Translations under genes and position numbers: made by a program
The notes under the pieces: model-generated
What the model was told of the DNA's origin: nothing
The model's database searches: none
Seen by the model: only the letters and a program-made list of their open reading frames with translations
Shown here: positions 22,812-31,564 of the stretch, piece after piece
Position numbering within the stretch: the stretch's first letter is position 1
How the letters are laid out: the number at the start of each line of letters is the position of its first letter
Assembly: GCA_015058045.1 (NCBI GenBank)
Contig: SVDC01000001.1
Coordinates: 62,001-126,000, forward strand
From: Cellulosilyticum sp.
Lineage (GTDB): Bacteria; Bacillota; Clostridia; Lachnospirales; Cellulosilyticaceae
DNA: 64,000 nt
Direction: 5' to 3'

Positions 22812-23321
22812 CTTGCTGCTTCACAACGCTATTTATCACAACGTTATTCTATGTATAACCGCAAGGTGGCTGGTGTACTAACTGATATTGGAACAGAAGA
22901 AATGGCACATATGGAGATGATTTGTGCTATCGTCCATCAATTAACGAGAGATTTAACGCCTGAACAAATTGAAAAGAGTGGATTTGCACCTTATTATATT
23001 GACCACACAACAGGATTATATCCAGTAGCAGCTGCTGGGACACCATTTACAGCAACTTATTTCCAATCTAAAGGAGATGCTATTACTGATTTACATGAAG
23101 ATATGGCAGCCGAACAAAAAGCAAGAACAACTTATGATAATCTACTAAGACTTATTAAGGATCCAGATGTATGTGACCCACTTAGATTTTTAAGAGAAAG
23201 AGAACTAGTTCATTATCAACGTTTTGGTGAAAGTTTACGTATGGTTCAAGATGATTTAGATTCTAGGAATTTCTACGCATTTAACCCAGAATTTGATATG
23301 AGTAAATTAAAAAATAAATAA
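22791..23321 (+). pseudogene. cotJC: cotJC remnant, 5' end removed by prophage insertion
   Basis: The frame encodes FGGPDGELAASQRYLSQRY and 157 further residues of CotJC, a manganese-catalase-family protein of the spore coat. Retained ligand positions are Glu of PDGEL, Glu and His of TEEMAH, Glu of MAAEQKA and His of RELVHYQRF. Missing are roughly the first 30 residues, promoter and ribosome site. An internal ATG at 22851 could be mistaken for a start but would omit the first Mn ligand and has no ribosome site. The reading frame itself is undamaged, so clean excision of the prophage should restore the gene. cotJA and cotJB would be expected left of the element. Confidence 0.88.
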
Positions 23322-23333
23322 GATGAATCTTTT

Positions 23334-23376
23334 AATACCCTCCTTGCTTGTTTTTCAAGTAAGAAGGGTATTTTAG
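23334..23376 (+). terminator. cotJC terminator
   Basis: AATACCCTCCTTGCTTG pairs with CAAGTAAGAAGGGTATT around a T-rich loop, then TTTTAG. The rest of the 300-base gap to the next gene has a promoter near 23,521 and no convincing frame. Confidence 0.8.
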
Positions 23377-23520
23377 TTTAAGTAGATTAAACTTTAGAAG
23401 AAAGAGGGAGAGAAAAGGGAGATAAAGAGATGAATAAAGGTTTAACTTTTAGAAAAAAAGGAAATGAATAGATAGTATAAGTTTTTTAAATAGGGAATTA
23501 GGATACTTAATGGTAGAACA

Positions 23521-23550
23521 TTTACATTGCCTTTCACTTTATGGTATAAT
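23521..23550 (+). promoter_or_regulatory. Sigma-A-type promoter of the YkpA/YbiT-like ABC-F gene
   Basis: TTTACA (23521-23526), 18-base spacer, TATAAT (23545-23550). A GGTGTC-GATAA-GGCGCC hairpin follows in the untranslated leader. Confidence 0.65.
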
Positions 23551-23622
23551 TTAAAACAGTTTGGTGTCGATAAGGCGCCTACATCTTGTCAAAACATTGA
23601 AAAATAAAGGATGATAACATTT

Positions 23623-25218
23623 ATGATTACAGTTAATAATATGAGTCTCCAATTTGGTGGACGTACATTATTTAAAGATGTTAACCTTAAATTTACTCCA
23701 GGAAATTGTTATGGGGTAATTGGGGCAAACGGTGCTGGAAAATCAACTTTCCTTAAAATTTTATCTGGTGAATTAGATAGCTCAACAGGTGAAATTGCAA
23801 TTCCAAAAAATATTCGTATGTCTGTTTTAAAACAAGATCACTATCAATATGATGATTGCCCTGTTCTTGAGACAGTTATTCGTGGAAATGCGCGTTTATT
23901 TGAAATTATGCAAGAGAAAGATGCACTTTATGCAAAAGAAGATTTCTCAGATGCTGATGGTGAAAGAGCAGCAGAACTTGAAGGTGAATTTGCAGAAATG
24001 AACGGTTGGGAAGCAGATTCTGAAGCAGCACAACTTCTTCAAGGTTTAGGGATTGGAACAGAGCTTCACTATGCTTTAATGAGAGACCTTCAAGGTGGCG
24101 AAAAAGTTAAAGTGCTTCTTGCACAAGCTTTATTTGGTCAACCAGGAATCTTACTTCTCGATGAGCCTACTAACCACTTAGATATCGATTCTATTGAATG
24201 GTTAGAAGATTTCTTATTAGATTTCCCAGGCACAGTAATCGTTGTATCCCATGACCGTCACTTCTTAAATACAGTATGTACACATACAGTAGATATTGAC
24301 TTTGGTCAAATTAAAATGTATGTAGGGAACTATGACTTCTGGTATGAATCAAGTCAAATGATGCAAGCATTAATGAAAGCACAAAACAAAAAACGTGAAG
24401 ATCAAGTAAAAGAACTTCAAAGCTTTATCCAACGTTTCTCTGCTAATAAATCTAAAGCAAAACAAGCAACTTCTCGTCGTAAATTATTAGATAAATTAAC
24501 ACTTGAAGAAATGCCAATTTCATCAAGAAAATATCCATTCGTTAGATTTACACCAGATCGTGAAGTAGGTAATGAAATCTTAACAGTTGAAGGATTAAGC
24601 AAAACAGTAGATGGTGTTAAAGTATTAAATAACGTAAGCTTCCGTGTGAATAAAGATGATAAAATCTGTTTCATTGGTGAAAATGAAATCGCGCAGACTA
24701 CATTATTTAAAATTTTAGCAGGTGAATTAGAACCAGATGAAGGTTCATTCAAATGGGGAATTACAACTTCTCAATCTTATTTCCCTAAAGATAATACAGA
24801 GTTCTTCGAAAACTGTGATTTAAATCTTATTGATTGGCTAAGACAATTCTCTGAAGACCAAACAGAAAGCTACTTAAGAGGTTTCTTGGGTCGTATGCTT
24901 TTCGCAGGAGAAGATTCATTAAAACCAGCCAAAGTATTATCAGGGGGAGAAAAAGTAAGATGTATGCTTTCTCGTATGATGCTTTCTGGTTCTAATGTTA
25001 TTATGTTAGATCAACCAACAAACCACTTAGACCTTGAGTCTATTACAGCAGTCAATGATGGTTTAATTGAGTTTAAAGGAAATGTACTCTTTACATCTCA
25101 TGACCACCAATTTATTCAAACAGTTGCAAACCGTATCATTGAAATTACTGAAGATGGTTTAATTGATCGTCTTGGTACTTATGATGAATTCTTAGCATTT
25201 AAAAAGAATAATAAATAA
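23623..25218 (+). CDS. ABC-F ATPase, YkpA/YbiT type
   Basis: 531 residues from the ATG at 23623, which has AAAGGATG at proper distance; an ATG at 23611 overlaps that site. Twin ATPase domains without membrane segments define ABC-F ribosome-associated proteins. Domain 1 has GANGAGKSTF (Walker A), LQGGEKVKVLLAQAL (signature) and LLLDEPTNHLD. The linker helix pair (residues 245-300) is Lys-rich. Domain 2 has a degenerate Walker A, FIGENEIAQTTLFK, lacking the GK pair, and a LDQPTNHLD Walker B with Gln for Glu. As I recall, YkpA-type proteins commonly show these departures. Expected role is in translation, by binding the ribosomal E site. Confidence 0.9.
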   Translation: MITVNNMSLQFGGRTLFKDVNLKFTPGNCYGVIGANGAGKSTFLKILSGELDSSTGEIAIPKNIRMSVLKQDHYQYDDCPVLETVIRGNARLFEIMQEKDALYAKEDFSDADGERAAELEGEFAEMNGWEADSEAAQLLQGLGIGTELHYALMRDLQGGEKVKVLLAQALFGQPGILLLDEPTNHLDIDSIEWLEDFLLDFPGTVIVVSHDRHFLNTVCTHTVDIDFGQIKMYVGNYDFWYESSQMMQALMKAQNKKREDQVKELQSFIQRFSANKSKAKQATSRRKLLDKLTLEEMPISSRKYPFVRFTPDREVGNEILTVEGLSKTVDGVKVLNNVSFRVNKDDKICFIGENEIAQTTLFKILAGELEPDEGSFKWGITTSQSYFPKDNTEFFENCDLNLIDWLRQFSEDQTESYLRGFLGRMLFAGEDSLKPAKVLSGGEKVRCMLSRMMLSGSNVIMLDQPTNHLDLESITAVNDGLIEFKGNVLFTSHDHQFIQTVANRIIEITEDGLIDRLGTYDEFLAFKKNNK

Positions 25219-25228
25219 GTAGTAACAT

Positions 25229-25267
25229 AAAAAAGGTAGATGCCAAATAGGCATCTACCTTTTTTAT
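25229..25267 (+). terminator. Terminator of the ABC-F gene
   Basis: AAAAAAGGTAGATGCC-AAATA-GGCATCTACCTTTTTT, a 16-base-pair stem with T tract. Confidence 0.92.
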
Positions 25268-25285
25268 GTTACAGTTTTATAGCAT

Positions 25286-25466
25286 AGCAAAAACGGCCTG
25301 GATGTAAGCCGTTTTTGCTCGGGTAAGACAATCATCTCATCCTGTAGATGGTTAAGAATGGATGAAAGGCTGATGGGTGATACAATTTCTTAAAAATGAT
25401 GGAAGTATGACGGGCATCTACATAAGGTGCCAGAACATCTATACACTAGATGTAGTCCTAGTATAT
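25286..25466. ncRNA. Unassigned structured segment, candidate non-coding RNA
   Basis: The gap 25,219-25,677 has no coding frame but contains consecutive perfect or near-perfect hairpins: AGCAAAAACGGC / GCCGTTTTTGCT (12 pairs, 25286-25319), TCATCC / GGATGA near 25,337-25,364, GGCATC / GGTGCC near 25,422-25,441 and ACATCTA / TAGATGT near 25,445-25,463. Read on the minus strand the first hairpin becomes a terminator, and TTGTAT-18-TATACT near 25,500-25,470 is a possible promoter, which would give a transcript of about 180 bases. I do not recognise a known family. Strand and function are open. Confidence 0.45.
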
Positions 25467-25677
25467 GTAAATGAAAATTTTTTATACAATTATCATTGAA
25501 AAAGGAGAAGATTAAAATTTAAGGGCGTTTATTTGAAATTTATAATTTTATGATAACCTTACTATACTATATAAAATAAGAGCTTGTTATAAAAAATACC
25601 TTAGATGAATAGAAGTAGAGTATTAAAAGTGTATACAGTAAAATGACAGCTTGAATGGGTAGAAAGGAATAAGTAGG

Positions 25678-26304
25678 ATGATGAAATATCAAAAAATCAT
25701 GATTAATGGCATAAGGATTCTTTTTGTAGCGTTTAGTATATTTGAACTCTTTAGATTAGAATGGACAAATGTAGCTGTTCTTTTAGCAGGATTTGTTTTA
25801 AGCTTTGTACCAGAACTTTATAAAAAAAGTACACAGGTCACTATTCCTTTAGGCGCCTGTCTGTTTTTAGATTTATTCTTATTTGGTTCACAATTTTTAG
25901 GCTCCTATTTAGGTGCATATACTTATTTTAGCTGGTGGGATGTGATGCTCCATTTAGTATCAGGTATTATGATAGGTTATGTAGGACTTATTTTACTTGT
26001 GACACTAGATAAAGAGCAGTTACTTTTTAAAAATAAAAAAATAGGGTTAATCATTTTATTTATTTTTGCTATAGGTGCAGCAGGTGCTGTCCTTTGGGAA
26101 ATTATTGAGTTTAGTGGAGATACCTTTTTAGGAATTAATGCACAACTTGGAAGTCTAAGAGATACCATGGAGGATCTCATTTGTGGTACAATAATAGGAG
26201 GTAGCTTTGCCGCTTATGTGGGGATTGTCTTACATAAGGGATGGAACTCTTGTGTAGCACATTTGTTACAGATTAATGAAGATAGGGCAAAGTACAAAAA
26301 ATAG
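25678..26304 (+). CDS. DUF2238/YjdF-like membrane protein
   Basis: A 208-residue integral membrane protein with about six hydrophobic helices. Conserved polar residues sit in helices: WWDVMLHLVSGIMIGY near residue 82 and WEIIEFSGDTFLG near 140 followed by RDTMEDLICGTIIGG, the pattern of the YjdF / DUF2238 group, in which His, Glu and Asp residues could form a buried metal or proton site. Function is not established. It stands alone between the structured gap and an ABC-F gene. AAAGGAATAAGTAGG precedes the ATG. Confidence 0.7.
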   Translation: MMKYQKIMINGIRILFVAFSIFELFRLEWTNVAVLLAGFVLSFVPELYKKSTQVTIPLGACLFLDLFLFGSQFLGSYLGAYTYFSWWDVMLHLVSGIMIGYVGLILLVTLDKEQLLFKNKKIGLIILFIFAIGAAGAVLWEIIEFSGDTFLGINAQLGSLRDTMEDLICGTIIGGSFAAYVGIVLHKGWNSCVAHLLQINEDRAKYKK

Positions 26305-26348
26305 TGTAGGTACAAGTAAGGTACCAAAAGTAGAAAGAGGAAAGCTTA

Positions 26349-28244
26349 ATGATTTTACTATCACTTAGTCAAATTAAAAAAGTGTACGGAGAAAAGGTAA
26401 TCTTTGATGACCTTTCTTTAACAGTAGATAGTTCCCAAAAAATAGGGATGATTGGGATTAATGGAACAGGAAAAAGTAGTTTACTTAAAATTATGGCGGG
26501 ATTAGAAACACCTGATCAGGGAGAAGTGATTACATCTAATGAACTTGTTATAGAGTATCTTCCACAGAATCCAAACTTTGATGAAAATTCTACGGTTTTA
26601 GAGCAAGTCTTTAAGGGAACTTCGCCTTTTATGAAGGTTTTGCGTGAGTACGAGCAAGTTATGGCAGACTTAGAGGAACGTGCAGAGGATGAAGCATTGC
26701 AAAGTAAGCTTTTAACCTTAAGTGAGCAAATGGATAGACAGGGGGCATGGCAATTAGAAAGTGAAGCCAAAGCGATTTTAACTAAGTTAGGTCTTTTAAA
26801 CTTTAATCAAAAAGTAGGGGAGTTATCTGGTGGACAGCGTAAGAAGATTGCGCTAGCAGGTGCTCTGATTAGACCATGTAACTTATTAATTTTAGATGAG
26901 CCAACAAACCACTTAGATAACGAAACAATTGCCTATTTAGAGGAACTTCTAAAAGTTAAGAAGTGTGGCCTGGTTATGGTCACTCATGATCGTTATTTCT
27001 TAGAACGTGTGGCGAATCAAATTGTAGAATTAGATCAAGGGAAAATTTATGAATATCCAGGTAATTATGAAGCATATTTAGAACAAAAGGCTTTACGTGA
27101 AAACATTGAGGAACGTATGCGTGAAAAGAAACAAAGCCTTTATAAGCAAGAATTAGAGTGGATGCGTAAGGGTGTTGAAGCACGTCGTACGAAACAAAAA
27201 GCAAGAAAAGAGCGTTTCTATGAATTAGAGGATAGTCTAGGAGGTGTGCAAAAACAAAATCTAGATTTAAATCTAGGAACAAGCCGTTTAGGAAAGAAAA
27301 TTATTGGTCTAGATCAAGTGAGCAAGTCATTTGAAGGTCAATGTGTAGTAAATGATTTTACTTATACCGTTTTAAGAGATGATCGTATTGGGATTATAGG
27401 AAATAATGGGATGGGTAAATCTACCTTGCTCAATATGATTGTAGGAAGAGTTCAGCCGGATTCAGGAACGATTGAAATGGGTGAGACCGTTAAGATTGGG
27501 TATTATACTCAGGAAAACCTTGAAATGGATTTGAAAATGCGTGTCATTGATTATGTTAAAGAACAAGGGGAATTTATCAAAACAGCAGACGGTAGCTTGA
27601 TTTCAGCTAGTAAAATGTTAGAGCGATTTTTATTCCCTCCAATTTTGCAATATACACCAATTGAAAAGCTTTCAGGCGGAGAACGTCGTAGATTGTATTT
27701 GTTGGGTGTGTTAATGCAAGATATAAATGTCCTCTTCTTAGATGAGCCGACTAATGATTTAGATATTTATACATTGCAGGTACTTGAAAACTTTATTGAT
27801 GAATTTAATGGACCTGTTATTACAGTATCTCATGACCGTTATTTCTTAGATCGCGTAGTAGATAAACTATTTGTATATAAAGGAAATGGGGTCATTCAAA
27901 ATATTCCTGGCAACTACTCTGATTATGCACTACGCCTCGAAAATGAAAAGCCAGTGGTTGAAACCGTTAAAAGAGAAAAAGAAATTACACCAAAAAAAGT
28001 ACAACAGCCAAAGCTTAAATTTAGCTATAAAGAGCAAAAAGAGTATGAGCAGATTGATACGGTCATTGAAAATCTAGAAAATGAGATTGCTACATTAGAG
28101 CAAGAAATGGTCAAATATGCAACTGACTTTGTGAAATTGCAAGAAGTGACAAAGGAAAAAGAGCAAAAAGAAGAAGAACTTATGTTCCAAATGGAAAGAT
28201 GGGAATATTTAAATGAATTAGCAGAACGTATTGCAAAGCAATAA
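26349..28244 (+). CDS. ABC-F ATPase, Uup/YfmR type
   Basis: 631 residues with two full ATPase domains. Walker A motifs are GINGTGKSSL and GNNGMGKSTL; signatures LSGGQRKKIALA and LSGGERRRLYLL; Walker B segments LLILDEPTNHLD and VLFLDEPTNDLD. The linker (residues 250-310) is highly basic and holds RRTKQKARKER. The C-terminal 90 residues form a coiled coil (VIENLENEIATLEQEM), the DNA-binding-type domain of Uup. It is expected to act on stalled or early-elongation ribosomes. It is the second ABC-F within 3 kb but belongs to a different subfamily from its neighbour. Confidence 0.92.
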   Translation: MILLSLSQIKKVYGEKVIFDDLSLTVDSSQKIGMIGINGTGKSSLLKIMAGLETPDQGEVITSNELVIEYLPQNPNFDENSTVLEQVFKGTSPFMKVLREYEQVMADLEERAEDEALQSKLLTLSEQMDRQGAWQLESEAKAILTKLGLLNFNQKVGELSGGQRKKIALAGALIRPCNLLILDEPTNHLDNETIAYLEELLKVKKCGLVMVTHDRYFLERVANQIVELDQGKIYEYPGNYEAYLEQKALRENIEERMREKKQSLYKQELEWMRKGVEARRTKQKARKERFYELEDSLGGVQKQNLDLNLGTSRLGKKIIGLDQVSKSFEGQCVVNDFTYTVLRDDRIGIIGNNGMGKSTLLNMIVGRVQPDSGTIEMGETVKIGYYTQENLEMDLKMRVIDYVKEQGEFIKTADGSLISASKMLERFLFPPILQYTPIEKLSGGERRRLYLLGVLMQDINVLFLDEPTNDLDIYTLQVLENFIDEFNGPVITVSHDRYFLDRVVDKLFVYKGNGVIQNIPGNYSDYALRLENEKPVVETVKREKEITPKKVQQPKLKFSYKEQKEYEQIDTVIENLENEIATLEQEMVKYATDFVKLQEVTKEKEQKEEELMFQMERWEYLNELAERIAKQ

Positions 28245-28249
28245 GAAGG

Positions 28250-28286
28250 AAACCTAATGTTTAAAGATTTAGACGTTAGGTTTTTT
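28250..28286 (+). terminator. Terminator of the Uup-like gene
   Basis: AAACCTAATGT / ACGTTAGGTTT stem of 11 pairs with a T run. Confidence 0.88.
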
Positions 28287-28470
28287 AGTGACTAAAAATA
28301 ATTTCTAGTATAAATAGCATTTAAGTACTAGTTTATATGGGATGAAAAAATCATAATGAGATGAAAATACTACAGGTTTATAAAGAAAACTTGTAAATAG
28401 ACTATATTTTTAAAGACGAAATGTGTATAATAAAAAAAACATATGTTGATAATTGAAGGAGGAAGTAGTA

Positions 28471-29616
28471 ATGGAAGAGAATCTTACGATGGCCGATTTA
28501 ATGGCAGAAGTCGATAAATCGATGACACGTATATATAGAGGACAAGTTTTACCAGCTACGGTAGCATTAGTTAATGAACAAGGGATTATTGTAAATATTG
28601 GTTATCAAGCAGATGGTATGATTCCTTGGAATGAAGTTTCTGCTGATGAAGTAGACCCTAATAGTATTAAAGAAGGTGATACTTTTGAAGTCACTGTTTT
28701 AAAAGTAGATGATGGTGAAGGAAATGTACTAGTTTCTAAAAAGAAAGCTGAAGAACAACAAGTTCTTAATGAAGTAGAAGCACTTTTTAATGAAAAGAAA
28801 ACTTTCACAGTACGTGTAAAAGAAGTGGTGAAAGGTGGTGTGGTGGCATCATTTAAAGGGTTAAGAGCATTTATCCCAGGTTCACAACTTACAAATACTT
28901 TTGTAGATAATTTAAGTGCATTTGTAGGTCAAGATATTCAAGTAGAAATTATTGAATTTGTACCTAAAAATAGAAAACTTGTTTTATCTGGTAAACGTTT
29001 AGCAGTTCAGGCAGCAAAAGCAGCAAAAGCAGCTAAAGTTGCAACACTTGAAGAAGGTCAAAAACTTCAGGGGACAGTTACAAAATTAATGCCATATGGT
29101 GCATTTGTAGACTTAGGTGGTGTTGAAGGTCTTGTACACAATAATGATTTATCATGGGTACGTATTAAACATCCTTCAGATGTAGTTAAAGAAGGCGATA
29201 AAGTGGATGTTGTGATTTTATCTGTAGATAAAGAAACAGGTAAAATTGCACTTAGCTTAAAAGATATGACAACAGATCCATGGCTTGTAGACGCTGCTAA
29301 TCTTGAAATGGGTCAAGTTGTAACAGTTGAAGTAACACGTTTTGCAGCTTATGGTGCTTTTGCAAGAATTACAGATAATGTAGAAGGGTTAATTCACATC
29401 TCTCAAATCTCAGAAAAAAGAGTGCATAAAGTAGAAGATGCATTAGAAATTGGTCAAAAAGTTCAAGCTAAAATCGTAACACTTGATAAGGAAGCTAAAA
29501 AAGTTGGTCTTTCTATTAAACAAGTGGCAGAAGAAGTAGATGATTCAATGAAAGCTTATATGTCAACAGGTGATGAAGCTGTAACACTTGGTGATGTAAT
29601 GGGTAATGAATTTTAA
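28471..29616 (+). CDS. S1-domain RNA-binding protein (ribosomal protein S1-like)
   Basis: 381 residues from ATG 28471, preceded by AAGGAGG; TTG 28453 overlaps that site. It carries four S1/OB-fold repeats, beginning near residues 15, 100, 190 and 275, each with the G-x-V-x3-x3-G-x-F/A-V/I pattern (for example GTVTKLMPYGAFVDLGGVEG and VTRFAAYGAFARITDNVEG). An Ala/Lys linker (QAAKAAKAAKVA) separates the second and third. Firmicute S1-like proteins of this size bind mRNA and may assist initiation, but are shorter than the six-domain E. coli S1. The -10 box TATAAT lies at about 28,427. Confidence 0.87.
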   Translation: MEENLTMADLMAEVDKSMTRIYRGQVLPATVALVNEQGIIVNIGYQADGMIPWNEVSADEVDPNSIKEGDTFEVTVLKVDDGEGNVLVSKKKAEEQQVLNEVEALFNEKKTFTVRVKEVVKGGVVASFKGLRAFIPGSQLTNTFVDNLSAFVGQDIQVEIIEFVPKNRKLVLSGKRLAVQAAKAAKAAKVATLEEGQKLQGTVTKLMPYGAFVDLGGVEGLVHNNDLSWVRIKHPSDVVKEGDKVDVVILSVDKETGKIALSLKDMTTDPWLVDAANLEMGQVVTVEVTRFAAYGAFARITDNVEGLIHISQISEKRVHKVEDALEIGQKVQAKIVTLDKEAKKVGLSIKQVAEEVDDSMKAYMSTGDEAVTLGDVMGNEF

Positions 29617-29633
29617 TTGATTATTATGGTGAT

Positions 29634-29670
29634 AAAAAGTCCCCTCTGATGTAGTAGGGGGCTTTTTATA
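29634..29670 (+). terminator. Terminator of the S1-like gene
   Basis: AAAAAGTCCCCT / AGGGGGCTTTTT hairpin with a 10-base loop. Confidence 0.88.
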
Positions 29671-29782
29671 TAGAATGTGATAAAAAGATGAAATTTGTAG
29701 GAAGTTTAAGAAAATAGGTTCTTATTTACAAAAAAATATGGTAGGATGATAAAAATAGAGTGAGAGAAGTAGAGGGGAAAAT

Positions 29783-30910
29783 GTGAGTAGGATAAAAGAG
29801 TTATTTAAAACACTATTTAAAAGAAAAAATGTGGAAACATTAGTACCTAGTAGTGTACAGGAGATTTTTTCAGAGTTAGAAGAAGTTGAAATAAAGAAGC
29901 AACGCATAGCTCATTACATAGAAGAACTGAATATAAAAGAAGAAGCACATAGACAATATGAAAACTTAGACCCGGAGGCAGTCACACAAATTAATGCACT
30001 GGCTCAAAAAGCAAAGGATATTGAAGAGAAAAAGCAAAATTTAAAGGGAAGGCTCATTAGTACCAATGCTGCCCTTTTACGCCTAAGTCAATATGAAGAA
30101 GAAATTCCAGATTTAATTAAGGAAATGCAAGATGCGGAAAAACGTCTTAGAGAAACGGAAAGTCATATTTTCTACTTGCAAGAAGAAAGAAGTGAATTAG
30201 AAGAAGAAAGGGAAGCGCTCATTGGTGGGTATAAAATCTTAAAAGGAATGAGTTATGCCTTTTGTGTGTTCTTAGGTGTATGTCTACTAGTTTCTTATGT
30301 TTTATTGCAAATTTTAAGAGAGAAAATATGGTTTGTTTTAAGTGGAATTGTAGGACTAATGCTTTTTTTCATTGTAATGATTGTTTTAATCAAAGAGAAA
30401 TTAGAAAAGGAAATCAAGGATAATGGTATTCTTCAACAAAAAGCGGTAAAATATTTGAATAAGTCTAAAATTCGCTTTTTCCATCAAACTCAGTACCTAG
30501 AATTTCAATATCATAAATTAGGTGTAGATAGCGTAGCTAAATTAGAGTTATATTATAATCGTTATTTAAAAAATAAGAATAATGAGCGTGTTTATTTACA
30601 GATGAATGATATGCTAAATGAGATTGAGGAAGATATTTTAAAGATTTTACATCAAAAAGATATTTTATTGGAAGATATTGGAGATTTAGCAGATTGGATT
30701 TTACAACCAAAGATGCTTAATGAAATGAAGCGTTTGGAAGAAGATCGTGAAAAAACACAGGAACAACTGGAGGCACTTAACCTTTATGAAGAAGAATTAT
30801 GGAAAGAACTTTCTGTTATGGCGTTAGATGATGCGTTTAAAATAGAAATTAATGAGTGGTTACAAACCTATCGTGGGGAGAATAGACTTGACAAAATTCT
30901 TGCGTCTTAA
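29783..30910 (+). CDS. Coiled-coil membrane protein of unknown function
   Basis: 375 residues from GTG 29783 (GAGGGGAAAAT upstream). Residues 25-150 form a long coiled coil rich in Glu, Lys and Gln; two adjacent membrane helices (YAFCVFLGVCLLVSYVLL and WFVLSGIVGLMLFFIVMIVL) span about 153-205; a second coiled coil fills the cytoplasmic C-terminal half. The topology, coiled coil / hairpin in membrane / coiled coil, recalls proteins that shape membranes or sense wall stress. I do not recognise a family. Its final codons contain the promoter for the downstream T-box unit. Confidence 0.8.
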   Translation: MSRIKELFKTLFKRKNVETLVPSSVQEIFSELEEVEIKKQRIAHYIEELNIKEEAHRQYENLDPEAVTQINALAQKAKDIEEKKQNLKGRLISTNAALLRLSQYEEEIPDLIKEMQDAEKRLRETESHIFYLQEERSELEEEREALIGGYKILKGMSYAFCVFLGVCLLVSYVLLQILREKIWFVLSGIVGLMLFFIVMIVLIKEKLEKEIKDNGILQQKAVKYLNKSKIRFFHQTQYLEFQYHKLGVDSVAKLELYYNRYLKNKNNERVYLQMNDMLNEIEEDILKILHQKDILLEDIGDLADWILQPKMLNEMKRLEEDREKTQEQLEALNLYEEELWKELSVMALDDAFKIEINEWLQTYRGENRLDKILAS

Positions 30911-30916
30911 TAAAAT
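30888..30916 (+). promoter_or_regulatory. Sigma-A promoter of the T-box/valS unit
   Basis: TTGACA (30888-30893), a 17-base spacer and TAAAAT (30911-30916). The -35 and spacer lie inside the preceding coding region. Confidence 0.85.
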
Positions 30917-30941
30917 GTAAAGTAATAAAATAAATAAGCGA

Positions 30942-31180
30942 TGATAAAGAGGAGTATAGTGTCACTTAAGTTTAGAGAGAGAAGATTATAAGCTGAAAGT
31001 CTTCTTACAAAAAGAGCACTAGAAGGTAGCTTTGGAGCACTTTTCTTGAACAATGAAGTAGAGAAGAGCGGGTAAGCCCGTTAAAGCTGTTAAGAGTGCT
31101 TTATAATAAAATTGATTATAGAGAATTAAGGTGGTACCGCGAGCTGTTTCGTCCTTAGATAAGGAAGAAACAGCTTTTTT
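30942..31180 (+). promoter_or_regulatory. T-box riboswitch, tRNA-Val (GUA specifier)
   Basis: The leader begins with GATAAAGAGGAGTA, has AGAGAGA loops in Stem I and the conserved CTTTGGAGC that follows the specifier; the codon placed by that motif is GTA at 31026-31028, valine. Stem III is GCGGG / CCCG near 31,069-31,080. The T-box bulge sequence AAGGTGGTACCGCG is at 31,129-31,142. The terminator AGCTGTTTC / GAAACAGCT with a T run ends at 31,180. Uncharged tRNA-Val should favour the antiterminator and turn on the downstream genes, which end in valS. Confidence 0.93.
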
Positions 31181-31250
31181 GATTTTCATAGCTTCTTATT
31201 GTAATGACAAATGAAACAATGTAGGTACATCCTGAGAAAAGGAGAAGACG

Positions 31251-31463
31251 ATGGAGCTAATCGGATTTGTATTATTATGTATTGGCCTAATGATTTTCTT
31301 TTTTGCAAAACGTATCGTCAGAGGGAAAACAAAATTAAGCCCAGAGGATGAAAAAGAAATGCGTCTGCTAACAAGCGGTGCAGTCATTGCCGTTAAATTA
31401 GCGGGAGGTGTAGTATTTGTTATAGGTCTTGCTTTTTTAGCAATGGGTAATGTACTAAGCTAA
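31251..31463 (+). CDS. Small membrane protein between T-box and valS
   Basis: 70 residues, ATG with AGGAG at good distance. Two membrane helices (LIGFVLLCIGLMIFFFA and VKLAGGVVFVIGLAFLAMG) flank a basic and acidic loop (RIVRGKTKLSPEDEKEMR). No known family. Because it lies inside the T-box-controlled transcript it should be induced by valine starvation like valS. The 101-base gap to valS has no promoter I can identify. Confidence 0.75.
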   Translation: MELIGFVLLCIGLMIFFFAKRIVRGKTKLSPEDEKEMRLLTSGAVIAVKLAGGVVFVIGLAFLAMGNVLS

Positions 31464-31564
31464 AGAGATTATTCTAAGGCGTATACAAAGAATTATATCG
31501 AGCATAGAGGCAATACCAATTTACAAATAGTAAAGGTGTTGTTTAATGATAAGGAGGAATAAAG

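Noticed and set aside
22851-23321. A complete small catalase-like gene starting at ATG 22851
   Set aside because: There is no ribosome site, the frame continues upstream with CotJC residues including a metal ligand, and the start is an internal Met of the full protein.
23430-23471. A 13-codon leader peptide that might regulate the ABC-F gene by attenuation
   Set aside because: It lies upstream of the best promoter (23,521-23,550) and so is not in the leader; no alternating stems are seen.
24660-24720. Broken second Walker A of the first ABC-F protein (GENEIAQTT) as a sign of decay
   Set aside because: As I recall, the YkpA-type subfamily commonly lacks the GK pair here, the rest of the domain is intact, and no frameshift is present.
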